From Flavobacterium aquariorum (GTDB lineage Bacteria > Bacteroidota > Bacteroidia > Flavobacteriales > Flavobacteriaceae), in NCBI RefSeq assembly GCF_003254745.1, contig NZ_QKXH01000007.1:186001-250000 (forward strand): a DNA stretch of 64,000 bases, written 5' to 3'. The notes below the pieces were generated by a model. It worked only from the letters and a program-made list of their open reading frames with translations. It did no database searches and was not told the DNA's origin. Positions 26,025 to 36,588 of the stretch are shown piece by piece. A program made the translations under genes and the position numbers. Position 1 is the first letter of the stretch. Every line of letters starts with the position of its first letter.

Positions 26025-26732
26025 CTAATCCTCATTAGTAAAAACAACACTGTGGCAGGCAACTACTGCAGCAGTTTCTGTTCGTAATCTTGTTTCGCCT
26101 AAAGAAACTGGAATGTAATTATTTTCTAATGCTAATTCTATTTCTTTGTTCGAAAAATCACCTTCTGGACCTATTAAAATGGTGTAATCCGTTTTGGGCT
26201 TAAGTATAGATTTTAGAGATTTTTTATTTGTCTCTTCGCAATGAGCCATTAATTTTTCTCCTGAGTTTTCTTTTTTTATAAATTCTTTCAACGAAATAGC
26301 AGGATTTAATTTTGGAAGATACGTTTGATTGCATTGTTTCATTGCCGAAAGAATGATTTTTTCAAACCTGTCTTGGTTTATTATTTTTCTTTCAGAACGA
26401 TCACATATAATTGGAGTGATTTCATGTATTCCAATCTCGGTAACTTTTTCAAGAAACCATTCGTAACGATCGTTCATTTTCGTAGGAGCAACTGCAAGAT
26501 GCAATTTGTGTTTTTGTGCTTCCGTTTTTTGTATTTCTAAAATTTGAACGGTGCATTTATTATCAGAAGCTAATGTGATTTCAGTTTTAAATAAAAAGCC
26601 TAAACCATTGGTTACATATAGTATGTCGTTGTCTTTTTTACGTAATACTTTAATAATGTGCTTGCTTTCTTCTTTATCAAAAGAAAAGGTTTCGGTCGTT
26701 TCGTTTATTGTAGGGTTATAAAATAATTGCAT
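26025..26732 (-). CDS. rsmE: 16S rRNA m3U1498 methyltransferase RsmE
   Basis: 235 residues, normal length. SPOUT (trefoil-knot) methyltransferase with the SAM-binding LIGPEGDFSNKE and SLGETRLRTETA near the C-terminus, and a PUA-like N-terminal half. It methylates N3 of U1498 in the 30S decoding centre, in the cytoplasm. It lies 3 bases after tsaD, so it is co-transcribed with it, a pairing of two translation-fidelity genes. Confidence 0.93.
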   Translation of the reverse strand: MQLFYNPTINETTETFSFDKEESKHIIKVLRKKDNDILYVTNGLGFLFKTEITLASDNKCTVQILEIQKTEAQKHKLHLAVAPTKMNDRYEWFLEKVTEIGIHEITPIICDRSERKIINQDRFEKIILSAMKQCNQTYLPKLNPAISLKEFIKKENSGEKLMAHCEETNKKSLKSILKPKTDYTILIGPEGDFSNKEIELALENNYIPVSLGETRLRTETAAVVACHSVVFTNED

Positions 26733-26735
26733 AAT

Positions 26736-27758
26736 TTAAAATTGTATTCGTGCTTTTGAAACAACTTCTGCGGTTTCAAATTTTTGGGATAAAAACTTTT
26801 GATAACCTACAATTCCAATCATTGCAGCATTATCGGTAGTATATTCAAACTTAGGGATGTATGTTTTCCAACCGTATTTTGTTTCTGTTTCTTTCAAAGT
26901 ATTTCGAATTCCAGAATTGGCCGAAACTCCTCCGCCAATTGCAATTTGTTTGATACCAGTCTCTTTAACTGCCATTTTTAATTTATCCATCAATATTTCT
27001 ATAATAGTGTATTGAATGGAAGCACAGATGTCGTTTAAATTTTCGGTTATAAATTCAGGGTTTTCATTTTTTTTCTTTTGGATAAAATAAAGAATAGCTG
27101 TTTTTAAACCAGAGAAACTGAAATCCAATCCTGGTACTTTTGGTTTTGTAAAAGGAAATGCTTTTGGATTCCCTAGCTGTGCATATTTATCAACCAAAGG
27201 ACCGCCTGGGTAGGGAAGTCCAAGTATTTTGGCACTTTTGTCAAATGCCTCGCCCACAGCATCGTCTGTTGTTTCACCTATGATTGTTAAATCAAAAAAA
27301 TCATCAACCCGAACAATTTGGGTATGTCCACCACTTATTGTTAACGCAAGAAATGGAAAGCTAGGTTTGTCAAAGCCATCTTCATCTATAAAATGAGCCA
27401 AAATATGGGCATGCATGTGGTTTACTGCAATAAGAGGTATTTGTAAAGCCAATGCTATTGATTTTGCGAATGAACTTCCAACCAAAAGAGACCCCATAAG
27501 TCCCGGACCTTGCGTAAAAGCAATTGCAGATAGCTGTTCTTTTTTAATGTTAGCTTTTTTTAAGGCAGCCTCGATTACTGGAACTATATTTTGTTGATGT
27601 GCACGAGAAGCAAGTTCAGGTACAACACCTCCATATTGATTATGAATTAACTGATTGGCAACAACATTTGACAATACTTTGTCGTTACATAATACTGCAG
27701 CGGCAGTATCATCACACGAACTTTCTATGGCAAGTATATAAACCTCTGGAATTTGCAT
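26736..27758 (-). CDS. tsaD: tRNA N6-threonylcarbamoyl-adenosine synthase subunit TsaD
   Basis: 340 residues. ASKHA-fold protein with ILAIESSCDDTAAAV at the N-terminus, the metal-binding HMHAH (HxxxH), LTISGGHTQIV and the C-terminal GGGVSANSGIR and TTDNAAMIG. It transfers the threonylcarbamoyl group to A37 of ANN-reading tRNAs, together with TsaB and TsaE (not in this window). It is divergent from tamB, with about 150-200 bases between. Confidence 0.96.
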   Translation of the reverse strand: MQIPEVYILAIESSCDDTAAAVLCNDKVLSNVVANQLIHNQYGGVVPELASRAHQQNIVPVIEAALKKANIKKEQLSAIAFTQGPGLMGSLLVGSSFAKSIALALQIPLIAVNHMHAHILAHFIDEDGFDKPSFPFLALTISGGHTQIVRVDDFFDLTIIGETTDDAVGEAFDKSAKILGLPYPGGPLVDKYAQLGNPKAFPFTKPKVPGLDFSFSGLKTAILYFIQKKKNENPEFITENLNDICASIQYTIIEILMDKLKMAVKETGIKQIAIGGGVSANSGIRNTLKETETKYGWKTYIPKFEYTTDNAAMIGIVGYQKFLSQKFETAEVVSKARIQF

Positions 27759-27963
27759 ATGAAAAGATGATTTTTGAAGTATATTTGATGGATTACTATA
27801 AAAATAGTATTTTTACAGCTGTGCCAAAATTAAAGATTTTTTAGTTAAGGTATTACCATTTCCAAAGGCAAATTATTTATTTGTACTAAAAAAACAAAAA
27901 GCGACTCTTATCAAAAAGATTAAAAAAATAGTATTCCGCAGTCTACTTGGACTAATTTTACTT

Positions 27964-30900
27964 TTGTTAGTACTTTTTATAGCCCTTAGTTTACCTTTTG
28001 TTCAAACTAAGCTGGCTCAGTATTTCACGAATAGTATCAATGAGGATTATGGTCTCCATATGGATATTGATGAAGTGCAGCTTACCCTTTTTGGAGGTGT
28101 AAAACTAAAAAGAGTATTGATTATAGATCATCATAAAGACACTTTGATTTATGTTAAAAGATTGAATACTTCATTGTTGGGTGTCAAAAAGATTTTAGAT
28201 GGAGATCTAATTTTTGGAGATTTGGCGATGGATGGTGTTCTTTTTAATTTAAAAACCTATAAAAAAGAAAAAAAGTCAAATCTGGATTATTTTATTGATG
28301 CATTTGGCACGAGTAAAACGCCTTCCAAGAAACATTTTTTATTAACAGCTTCAAGTATTGATTTGTCCAATGGTCGATTTATTTTGAGTGATGAAAATCA
28401 TGAAACCGTAAAACCTGTCGACTTTACAAGATTGAATATATCTGTTACCAATTTTAAAGTATATGGTCCCGAAGTCTATGCTAATATTCAAAAAATGTCT
28501 TTTTTGGATCATAGGGGGTTGTATGTGAAAAGCTTAAAGGGGAATTATAGTTTTACCCAACAGCATATGATATTGGATAAAATGGAAATTGAAACCAAAG
28601 AATCCAGTATTAAAGGTTATGCTGCTTTGAACTATGAGATTGAAGATTTTTCTGATTTTCAAAATAAAGTCGAATTTGATGTTAAGTTAAAATCAACAAC
28701 ATTATCATCCAATGATATTCGTTTTTTTTACAATGAATTAGGTAAACATCAATATTTTAAACTAAGATCGCATATTACTGGACCTTTAAATAATTTGAAA
28801 TTTCTCGATTTATATCTAAGAGATAATAGAGGTACTAAAATCGTTGGCTTTATAAATTTTAAAAACCTTTTAGGGACAAAAGATCAAAAATTCTATATGA
28901 ATGGAAAGTTTGATCAATTGGATGCTAATTATGATGATTTGGTAAGTATATTGCCGAATGTTTTAGGTAAAAAGCTCCCTATTATCTTAAAGAAATTTGG
29001 GGATATTTCATTAATTGGAAACACCCAGGTTACAACCACCTCAATCCATGCCAATCTTATGGCAAAAACTGCTTTGGGTGCTGTGAAATCAAAATTCATC
29101 ATCAATAATATGGATCAAAGTGACAAGGCAGCTTATGTTGGTTATGTTGTTTTGGATGATTTTAATATTGGAAATTTATTGGATAATAAGGATTTATCCA
29201 AAGTTAGTTTAAATATTGATGTCGATGGGCATGGTTTTTCAGAAAAGTACTTGAATACTTCTTTGAAAGGTATAGTTTCGAATTTTGCATATAATGGTTA
29301 TAATTATAAGAATATTACTGTAAATGGGGATTTTAAATTGCCTTTATATAAAGGATCAATTATAGTGAACGATCCAAATTTAAAAATGAATTTTGATGGA
29401 TTGGTTGATTTAAGCAGAAAGGAAAGTCAATACGATTTTCAAATTAAAATTGACAAATCGGAATTGAATAATCTGAATTTTGTGAAGGATTCTATTTCTA
29501 AATTTAATGGTGATATTATTGTCGATGTACAGGGGAATTCTATTGACAATATGCATGGTAATATTTATGTTAATAATGCTACTTATGTCAATTCAAAGAC
29601 TGCCTATCAATTTAACGATTTTAATCTAAATTCAAGTTTTGATGATAAAAGAATCCGAACTATAAAAGTAACGGCTCCTGATATAACTAATGGTACGGTT
29701 GTGGGAAAATATAAATTTTCTGAATTAAAAGGGTTGGTTACAAATTCGTTGGGAAGCCTTTATACAAACTACAAACCGATTCCGGTTAAAAAAGGACAGT
29801 TTTTGAAATTTAATTTTGAAGTTTACAATAAGATAGTCGAAGTATTTTTCCCTGAAATTCAGATAAGTGAAAATACTATAGTAAAAGGGAATATTAACTC
29901 GGATAATAATGAATTTAAATTCAATTTTAATTCTCCAAATATAAAAGCTGCAGATAATTCTTTTGATAATATTAGGGTTAATATTGATAATAAAAATCCA
30001 TTGTATAATGCCTACATTGAGTTGGATAGTATTAAAACAAAAAGATATAAAATCCGTGATTTTAGTTTAATAAATGTCACTTCAAAAGATACTTTGTTTT
30101 TTAGGACTGAGTTTAAAGGAGGTTCAAAAGGGCAGGATTATTTTAATTTGGACTTATATCATACTATTAATAAGGAAAATAAAAATGTAATCGGCTTCAG
30201 TAAATCAGAAATTAAATTAAAGAATAGTTTGTGGTTTTTGAATGAGGCGAATCTAGCCAACAATCGTTTGGTTTTTGATAAAAAGCTAACAGAGTTTAAA
30301 CTGGATGATTTTATACTTTCCAATAAGGAGCAAGAAATAAAGCTGGATGGGGAGTTTAAGGGCAATTATTACAAAGATATTAATGTCGAATTCAAGAATT
30401 TTGACATCAATGCACTAACCTCGGCCCAACAGAGTTTTGCTATTTATGGAAATTTAAATGGAAAAATTAATTACAATCAAAATAAACAGGTCTATAAACC
30501 TACGGCATCATTACGCATTGATAGTTTGAAAGTCAACGATCATGATTTGGGAGTTTTAAATTTTGACATACAAGGAGATGAAAATTTTAGAAAATTCACC
30601 TTGTTCTCTACTATTGAAAATAAAGATTTTGAATCTTTTAGTGCCGATGGGACTTTTGAGATAGTAAACAAAGAAACCTTGTTTGACTTGAATTTAAAAT
30701 TTGATAAATTTAATTTGGCAACATTAAGTTCCTTGGGAGGAGATGTTATTTCAAATATAAGGGGATTAGTGTCTGGAAATGCAACTATTGGAGGTACTTT
30801 GAGTAAACCAGATGTCAATGGACGTCTGTATGTTAATGGTGGAGGATTGGCAATACCTTATCTTAATGTCGATTATGCATTGAAAGAAAAAACTATTATT

Positions 30901-32403
30901 GATTTAACAGGTGAAAAATTTCTTTTTAGAAATAACACTTTAATAGATACAAAATACAACACTACGGGAACTTTAAATGGAGTAGTGGAACATAAGAATT
31001 TTTCGGATTGGAAATTAGATTTGGCTATTAATTCAAAGAGGCTCCTTGTGTTGGACACTAAAGATAGTGAAGATGCTGCTTATTTTGGAACGGCATTTAT
31101 TGACGGTAGCGCAACAATTAAAGGACCTGCAAATAGTTTATTTATTAAAGTTGATGCAAAATCTGAAAAAGGTTCGGCTCTTAAAATACCTATTAATAGT
31201 GCAGAAAGCGTAAGTGAAAATAGCTTTATTCATTTTATAACCCCGAAAGAAAAATTCAATTTGCAAAAAGGAATTGTTGATAAAACAAAGAATTATAATG
31301 GACTTGAATTAGAGTTTGATCTTGAAATCACACCCAATGCGGAGGTTGAAGTTATCTTGGACAGAAGTTCGGGACACGGAATGAAAGGACGCGGAAATGG
31401 TACACTTCTGTTTAAAATTAATACACTCGGTGCTTTCAATATGTGGGGAGATTTCTTGCCTTATGATGGTACTTATAATTTTAAATATGGTGGATTAATC
31501 GATAAGAAATTCAAAGTTAGAAAAGGAGGTTCTATTATTTGGGAAGGAAACCCAATGAGAGCCCAACTGAATTTAGAAGCGGTTTATAAGACATCGGCAA
31601 ACCCTGCCTTGCTATTAGAAAATTCAAGTGTCAATAAAAAGGTTGATGTTGAAGTCATCATTGGGATTCGAGGTGATTTGTCACATCCGGAACCCGATTT
31701 CATGATTGATTTCCCTACCATAACAAGTGTTTTAAAATCAGAGCTTCAAACAGAATTAGCTGATAAAGACGTAAGGCAAACTCAGGCATTGTACTTATTG
31801 TCAACAGGGAGTTTTTTGGGTAGAGATGGATCCAGTCAAGCTGTTGCATCAAGTATGTACGAAACCGCTTCAAGTATGTTGGGAAATATAGTTCAATCAA
31901 ATAATGAAAAATTTGAAATGAATTTTAATGTTGTTTCACCGGACAATAGACCAAGCACCCAAACGGATGGTAGAGTTGAAGCAATCGTTACTTCTCAAGT
32001 AAATGAAAGAATTACAATAAATGGTAAAATTGGGGTGCCTTTTGGGGGCGTTAATGAATCTGCTATAGTAGGAGCTGTCGATATTAAATATAGAGTAAAT
32101 GATGACGGATCTTTTAATTTCCATGTTTTCAATAAAGAAAATGATTTAAATTATATAGGACAAGATATAGGCTATACTCAAGGTGCTGGTATTACTTATG
32201 AGGTGGATTTTGATACTTTTAGAGAGTTGGTCGATAAAATGTTTAAAAGTAAAAAGCTAACGATAGGTAAAAAAAATAAAACAAAAGATGATAACTCTGA
32301 TTCCAATTTGAATCCTGATATCATAAATTTTACAAAGCCCAAAGAACCTAATTCGGACAAGCCAAAAGTTAATCAGGATGCTGTACTTCCAGAGGATGAT
32401 TAA
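27964..32403 (+). CDS. tamB: TamB-type translocation/assembly module protein
   Basis: About 1480 residues. One N-terminal membrane helix, a long run of beta-rich AsmA/TamB repeats, and a C-terminal DUF490/TamB domain (about 1030-1440, with GTLLFKINTLGAFNMWGDF and DFPTITSVLKSE). It spans the periplasm from inner to outer membrane and moves lipid or helps insert outer-membrane proteins. The only usual start codon (TTG 27964) falls inside the membrane helix. The frame stays open back to 27808 and reads KKIKKIVFRSLLGLILLLL, a typical positive N-tail, so the true start is probably upstream at a non-standard codon (for example ATC 27910 or ATT 27919). Confidence 0.9.
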   Translation: MLVLFIALSLPFVQTKLAQYFTNSINEDYGLHMDIDEVQLTLFGGVKLKRVLIIDHHKDTLIYVKRLNTSLLGVKKILDGDLIFGDLAMDGVLFNLKTYKKEKKSNLDYFIDAFGTSKTPSKKHFLLTASSIDLSNGRFILSDENHETVKPVDFTRLNISVTNFKVYGPEVYANIQKMSFLDHRGLYVKSLKGNYSFTQQHMILDKMEIETKESSIKGYAALNYEIEDFSDFQNKVEFDVKLKSTTLSSNDIRFFYNELGKHQYFKLRSHITGPLNNLKFLDLYLRDNRGTKIVGFINFKNLLGTKDQKFYMNGKFDQLDANYDDLVSILPNVLGKKLPIILKKFGDISLIGNTQVTTTSIHANLMAKTALGAVKSKFIINNMDQSDKAAYVGYVVLDDFNIGNLLDNKDLSKVSLNIDVDGHGFSEKYLNTSLKGIVSNFAYNGYNYKNITVNGDFKLPLYKGSIIVNDPNLKMNFDGLVDLSRKESQYDFQIKIDKSELNNLNFVKDSISKFNGDIIVDVQGNSIDNMHGNIYVNNATYVNSKTAYQFNDFNLNSSFDDKRIRTIKVTAPDITNGTVVGKYKFSELKGLVTNSLGSLYTNYKPIPVKKGQFLKFNFEVYNKIVEVFFPEIQISENTIVKGNINSDNNEFKFNFNSPNIKAADNSFDNIRVNIDNKNPLYNAYIELDSIKTKRYKIRDFSLINVTSKDTLFFRTEFKGGSKGQDYFNLDLYHTINKENKNVIGFSKSEIKLKNSLWFLNEANLANNRLVFDKKLTEFKLDDFILSNKEQEIKLDGEFKGNYYKDINVEFKNFDINALTSAQQSFAIYGNLNGKINYNQNKQVYKPTASLRIDSLKVNDHDLGVLNFDIQGDENFRKFTLFSTIENKDFESFSADGTFEIVNKETLFDLNLKFDKFNLATLSSLGGDVISNIRGLVSGNATIGGTLSKPDVNGRLYVNGGGLAIPYLNVDYALKEKTIIDLTGEKFLFRNNTLIDTKYNTTGTLNGVVEHKNFSDWKLDLAINSKRLLVLDTKDSEDAAYFGTAFIDGSATIKGPANSLFIKVDAKSEKGSALKIPINSAESVSENSFIHFITPKEKFNLQKGIVDKTKNYNGLELEFDLEITPNAEVEVILDRSSGHGMKGRGNGTLLFKINTLGAFNMWGDFLPYDGTYNFKYGGLIDKKFKVRKGGSIIWEGNPMRAQLNLEAVYKTSANPALLLENSSVNKKVDVEVIIGIRGDLSHPEPDFMIDFPTITSVLKSELQTELADKDVRQTQALYLLSTGSFLGRDGSSQAVASSMYETASSMLGNIVQSNNEKFEMNFNVVSPDNRPSTQTDGRVEAIVTSQVNERITINGKIGVPFGGVNESAIVGAVDIKYRVNDDGSFNFHVFNKENDLNYIGQDIGYTQGAGITYEVDFDTFRELVDKMFKSKKLTIGKKNKTKDDNSDSNLNPDIINFTKPKEPNSDKPKVNQDAVLPEDD

Positions 32404-32721
32404 TGGTAATTGGTTATAAATAAGTAGCTTATGCCTTTTTTCAAAATTTTAGCTAACTTTATGGCTAGATTTTGTTTTCCACTTTATTCATTAATTTTAT
32501 AAAGTCTGTTTATTTCTTTTCGAAAAATAGATAAATAGCTCGTATTTCCCCATTTTCCGACAGTTTCGGATTTTCAAAAAGGAAATAAAAAATAGTCCTT
32601 TTTGAATTAAAAAAACTTATCAACGAAAACGTTTGAATTTCAGTTATTTTATTAAAATGTTAGAAAGCACCCCCAAAATATCTTTGATATATGCTAAATT
32701 TACACTTTAATACTTAAAAAA
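32404..32721. other. Gap between tamB and pfkA, with hairpins
   Basis: No gene. A small hairpin TCCGA/TCGGA (32556-32570) and the terminator given separately lie here. TAAATTTA (32695-32702), 20 bases before pfkA, is one base off TAnnTTTG and may be the pfkA-gapA promoter. Confidence 0.45.
32573..32606. terminator. 11-bp hairpin after tamB
   Basis: TTCAAAAAGGA (32573-32583) and TCCTTTTTGAA (32596-32606), loop 12, followed by an A+T-rich stretch. Likely the tamB transcript end. Confidence 0.55.
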
Positions 32722-33708
32722 ATGTCAAAAACAATAAAAAAGATAGGTGTACTTACCTCTGGAGGAGATTCTCCAGGAATGAATGCCGCTATTCGTTCTG
32801 TTGTGCGAACATGTGCTTTTCATAACATAGGATGTGTTGGTATCTATAGGGGTTATCAAGGAATGATTGAAGGGGATTTTAAGGAAATGGGACCCCGAAG
32901 TGTAAATAACATTGTAAACAAAGGAGGGACTATTTTAAAATCTGCTCGATCAATTGAATTTAGGACTCCTGAAGGAAGAGAAAAAGCACATAAAAATTTA
33001 GTAAAAGCAGGAATTGATGCTCTGGTAGTAATAGGCGGTGATGGTTCTTTTACAGGAGCATTATTATTTAATTCTGAATATAATTTTCCGGTCATGGGAA
33101 TTCCTGGGACCATTGATAACGACATATTCGGTACAAGCCATACTTTGGGTTATGACACCGCTTTAAATACAGTTGTTGATGTAATTGATAAGATCCGTGA
33201 TACGGCAAGTTCTCACAATAGATTATTTCTTATTGAGGTAATGGGGCGTGATGCTGGTCATATAGCTTTAAACGCAGGAATTGGTGCTGGAGCTGAAGAA
33301 ATTCTTATTCCAGAAGAAGATTTAGGATTGGATCGTTTGTTAGACTCTTTAAGAAAAAGTAAAGCTGCAGGAAAATCTTCAAGTATAGTGGTTATCGCCG
33401 AGGGTGATAAAATAGGTAAAACTGTTTTTGAACTAAAGGATTACGTAGAATCAAATTTTCCGGAATATGATGTGCGTGTATCAGTGTTAGGACATATGCA
33501 ACGCGGTGGTGCCCCATCTTGTTTTGATAGAGTTTTGGCCAGCCGACTAGGAGTAAAAGCTGTTGAATGTCTATTAGATGGCAAATCAAATTTTATGGTT
33601 GGATTATTATGTGATAAAATTGAATTAACGCCTTTAGAACAAGCCATCAAAGGACATACTGAAATAGATCGAGAATTACTTCGCGTTTCAGATATTATGT
33701 CCATTTAA
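32722..33708 (+). CDS. pfkA: ATP-dependent 6-phosphofructokinase
   Basis: 328 residues. GVLTSGGDSPGMNAAIR (substrate and ATP site), GGDGSFTGA, the catalytic PGTIDNDI (Asp acts as base) and MGRDAGH. It makes fructose 1,6-bisphosphate from fructose 6-phosphate. The GGDG motif (Gly after GGD) is the ATP form; PPi enzymes usually have Asp there. It is followed after 42 bases by GAPDH on the same strand, so the pair is probably an operon for upper and lower glycolysis. Confidence 0.96.
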   Translation: MSKTIKKIGVLTSGGDSPGMNAAIRSVVRTCAFHNIGCVGIYRGYQGMIEGDFKEMGPRSVNNIVNKGGTILKSARSIEFRTPEGREKAHKNLVKAGIDALVVIGGDGSFTGALLFNSEYNFPVMGIPGTIDNDIFGTSHTLGYDTALNTVVDVIDKIRDTASSHNRLFLIEVMGRDAGHIALNAGIGAGAEEILIPEEDLGLDRLLDSLRKSKAAGKSSSIVVIAEGDKIGKTVFELKDYVESNFPEYDVRVSVLGHMQRGGAPSCFDRVLASRLGVKAVECLLDGKSNFMVGLLCDKIELTPLEQAIKGHTEIDRELLRVSDIMSI

Positions 33709-33735
33709 AAGTAAAAAAATAAAACAAAAAAATAA

Positions 33736-34755
<1,020 letters not shown>

Positions 34756-34770
34756 AATTTATAATTTTAC

Positions 34771-34810
34771 AAAATCCCATTAAGTGAAATTAATGGGATT
34801 TTATTTTTTT
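34771..34810 (+). terminator. Terminator of pfkA-gapA
   Basis: 12-bp arms AAAATCCCATTA (34771-34782) and TAATGGGATTTT (34791-34802) followed by a T-run. Confidence 0.85.
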
Positions 34811-34974
34811 GTTCTATTGAATGTTTTTCTCACTAGAAGTGTTTAAAATAAGGAACAAAATTCATAACCAATAAACCAAATAATATGAAATGAGCATGAG
34901 CGTAAATTGGTTACAAGTGCCAATGAAGATATGCGAATTACATATGACCGATAAAAAACAATAAATATCTACAT

Positions 34975-35826
34975 ATGAAATTAATAGTTGATAGTGGTTC
35001 TACTAAAGCAGATTGGATTGCAATAGATGATGACGGGAAAGTTATGTTTACCACACAAACGTTAGGTTTAAATCCAGAAATTCTTGATAAAAATGAAATT
35101 CTCGATCGATTAAATGATCGGTTTGATATATCACAAAATAAAAAATTAGCCACCCATTTGTTTTTCTATGGTGCTGGTTGCGGAACAGATAGAATGAAAA
35201 TTTTTCTTTCTCAGGTTTTTAAAGAATATTTTTCAAATGCTATTGTAGTTGTTGAAGAAGATACTTATGCAGCTGTTTTTGCTACTACACCAAAAGGGGA
35301 AAAAGCAATTGTTAGTATATTAGGCACGGGTTCAAACTGCAGTTATTTTGACGGTAAAGTTTTAGAACAAAGAGTACAATCATTAGGCTATATTGTTATG
35401 GATGATTGTAGCGGAAACGTTTTTGGAAAAAATTTAATTAGAAAGTACTATTTTAATAAAATGCCAAAAGAATTAGCAGAAGTTTTTGAAAAAGAGTATG
35501 ATGTGGACCCTGACTATATCAAAAGTAAATTATATAAAGAACCTAATCCGAACGCCTATCTTGCAACTTTTGCAAAATTTTTAATTCAGCATAAAGAACA
35601 TGAATTTTGTAGAAAAATAATTTTTAAAGAAATGAAATCTTTCATTAAGAATTACATCAAGCAATTTGAAAATTGTAAAGAAGTACCTGTACATTTTGTA
35701 GGTTCTATCGCTTTCTATCTAAAAGATGAATTAGCTGAAATTTTTGAAAAATACGAATTGCAATTGGGTAATGTATTAAGAAGGCCTATTGATGGATTAA
35801 TCGCTTATCATATTGCAAACAAATAA
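34975..35826 (+). CDS. BadF/BadG-type ATPase, probable N-acetylglucosamine kinase
   Basis: 283 residues, ASKHA fold. Phosphate 1 motif MKLIVDSGSTKADWIAI at the start, phosphate 2 SILGTGSNCSYF, and the adenosine region near VGSIAFYLKDEL. In Bacteroidota, proteins of this size and start are taken to be amino-sugar kinases of the GlcNAc-kinase/BadF group. It sits 4 bases upstream of mgsA and is co-transcribed with it. The sugar specificity is not proved by sequence. Confidence 0.8.
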   Translation: MKLIVDSGSTKADWIAIDDDGKVMFTTQTLGLNPEILDKNEILDRLNDRFDISQNKKLATHLFFYGAGCGTDRMKIFLSQVFKEYFSNAIVVVEEDTYAAVFATTPKGEKAIVSILGTGSNCSYFDGKVLEQRVQSLGYIVMDDCSGNVFGKNLIRKYYFNKMPKELAEVFEKEYDVDPDYIKSKLYKEPNPNAYLATFAKFLIQHKEHEFCRKIIFKEMKSFIKNYIKQFENCKEVPVHFVGSIAFYLKDELAEIFEKYELQLGNVLRRPIDGLIAYHIANK

Positions 35827-35830
35827 TTAT

Positions 35831-36205
35831 ATGGAAATTGCAATTATTGCCCATGACGGTAAAAAAGAAGATATTGTTAAATTTCTAATTAAAAACCGTG
35901 AAGTGCTTCAGCAAGAAAAAATAAATTTTATTGCAACTGGAACAACTGGAGGAAGAGCGGAAGCTGCCGGTTTTAAAACCAGAAGAATGCTTTCTGGGCC
36001 ATTAGGAGGTGACGCACAAATTGCAGGAAGAGTTGCTGAAGGTAAAACGCAAATGGTTTTATTCTTTAAAGACCCTCTTTCAAGTCATCCGCATGAGGCA
36101 GATGTTAATATGCTAATACGTGTTTGTGATGTACACAATGTGCCGTTGGCTACTAATGAAGCAACAGCACAATTGTTGATTGATGCTATAGCACAGCAAT
36201 CATAG
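35831..36205 (+). CDS. mgsA: Methylglyoxal synthase
   Basis: 124 residues from the ATG at 35831 (MEIAIIAHDGKKE); an in-frame start 18 bases earlier would overlap the kinase gene and is less likely. Phosphate-binding TGTTGGRAEAA, the catalytic Asp in GPLGGDAQI and HPHEADV are all present. It turns dihydroxyacetone phosphate into methylglyoxal and phosphate, a bypass that frees phosphate when triose phosphates pile up. Its neighbourhood (pfkA, gapA) fits. The last 20 bases overlap the convergent ridA gene. Confidence 0.93.
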   Translation: MEIAIIAHDGKKEDIVKFLIKNREVLQQEKINFIATGTTGGRAEAAGFKTRRMLSGPLGGDAQIAGRVAEGKTQMVLFFKDPLSSHPHEADVNMLIRVCDVHNVPLATNEATAQLLIDAIAQQS

Positions 36206-36566
36206 ATATTTCGACATTTACATTTTTTGGCAAACATGCCACTTGAACCGTTTCACGAGCTGGAGCGGTTTTTTCGTTAAAATAAGATCCATAAACGGTA
36301 TTAATACTTCCAAAATCGTTCATGTTCATAATGAAAATGGTAGTTTTTACCACGTTTTCAAAAGTCATTCCAGCTGCCTCGAGAACGGCCTTCATGTTTT
36401 CCATCACCTGTTTGGTTTCCGATTCTATATTGTCTACTACCAACTCCATTGTTACTGGATTCAATGCGATCTGGCCGGAAGTGTATAAAGTATTTCCTTT
36501 TAATACAGCTTGATTATAAGGTCCAATTGGTGCTGGGGCATTTTCGGTGTAAATTATTGTTTTCAT
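36186..36566 (-). CDS. ridA: RidA-family enamine/imine deaminase
   Basis: 126 residues. NAPAPIGPYNQAV near the start, the carboxylate-binding Arg in ARETVQVACLPKN and a C-terminal EISMIAVL mark the RidA (YjgF) group. It hydrolyses reactive 2-aminoacrylate and other imines. Its 3' end overlaps that of mgsA tail to tail by 20 bases, and it begins 23 bases after the lptD stop on the same strand. Confidence 0.93.
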   Translation of the reverse strand: MKTIIYTENAPAPIGPYNQAVLKGNTLYTSGQIALNPVTMELVVDNIESETKQVMENMKAVLEAAGMTFENVVKTTIFIMNMNDFGSINTVYGSYFNEKTAPARETVQVACLPKNVNVEISMIAVL

Positions 36567-36588
36567 AACCTATATATTTAAAGTAAAT

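Noticed and set aside
27599..27844. 81-codon + strand frame ahead of tamB
   Set aside because: It is mostly antisense to tsaD and ends before the tamB frame; its composition is that of a shadow.
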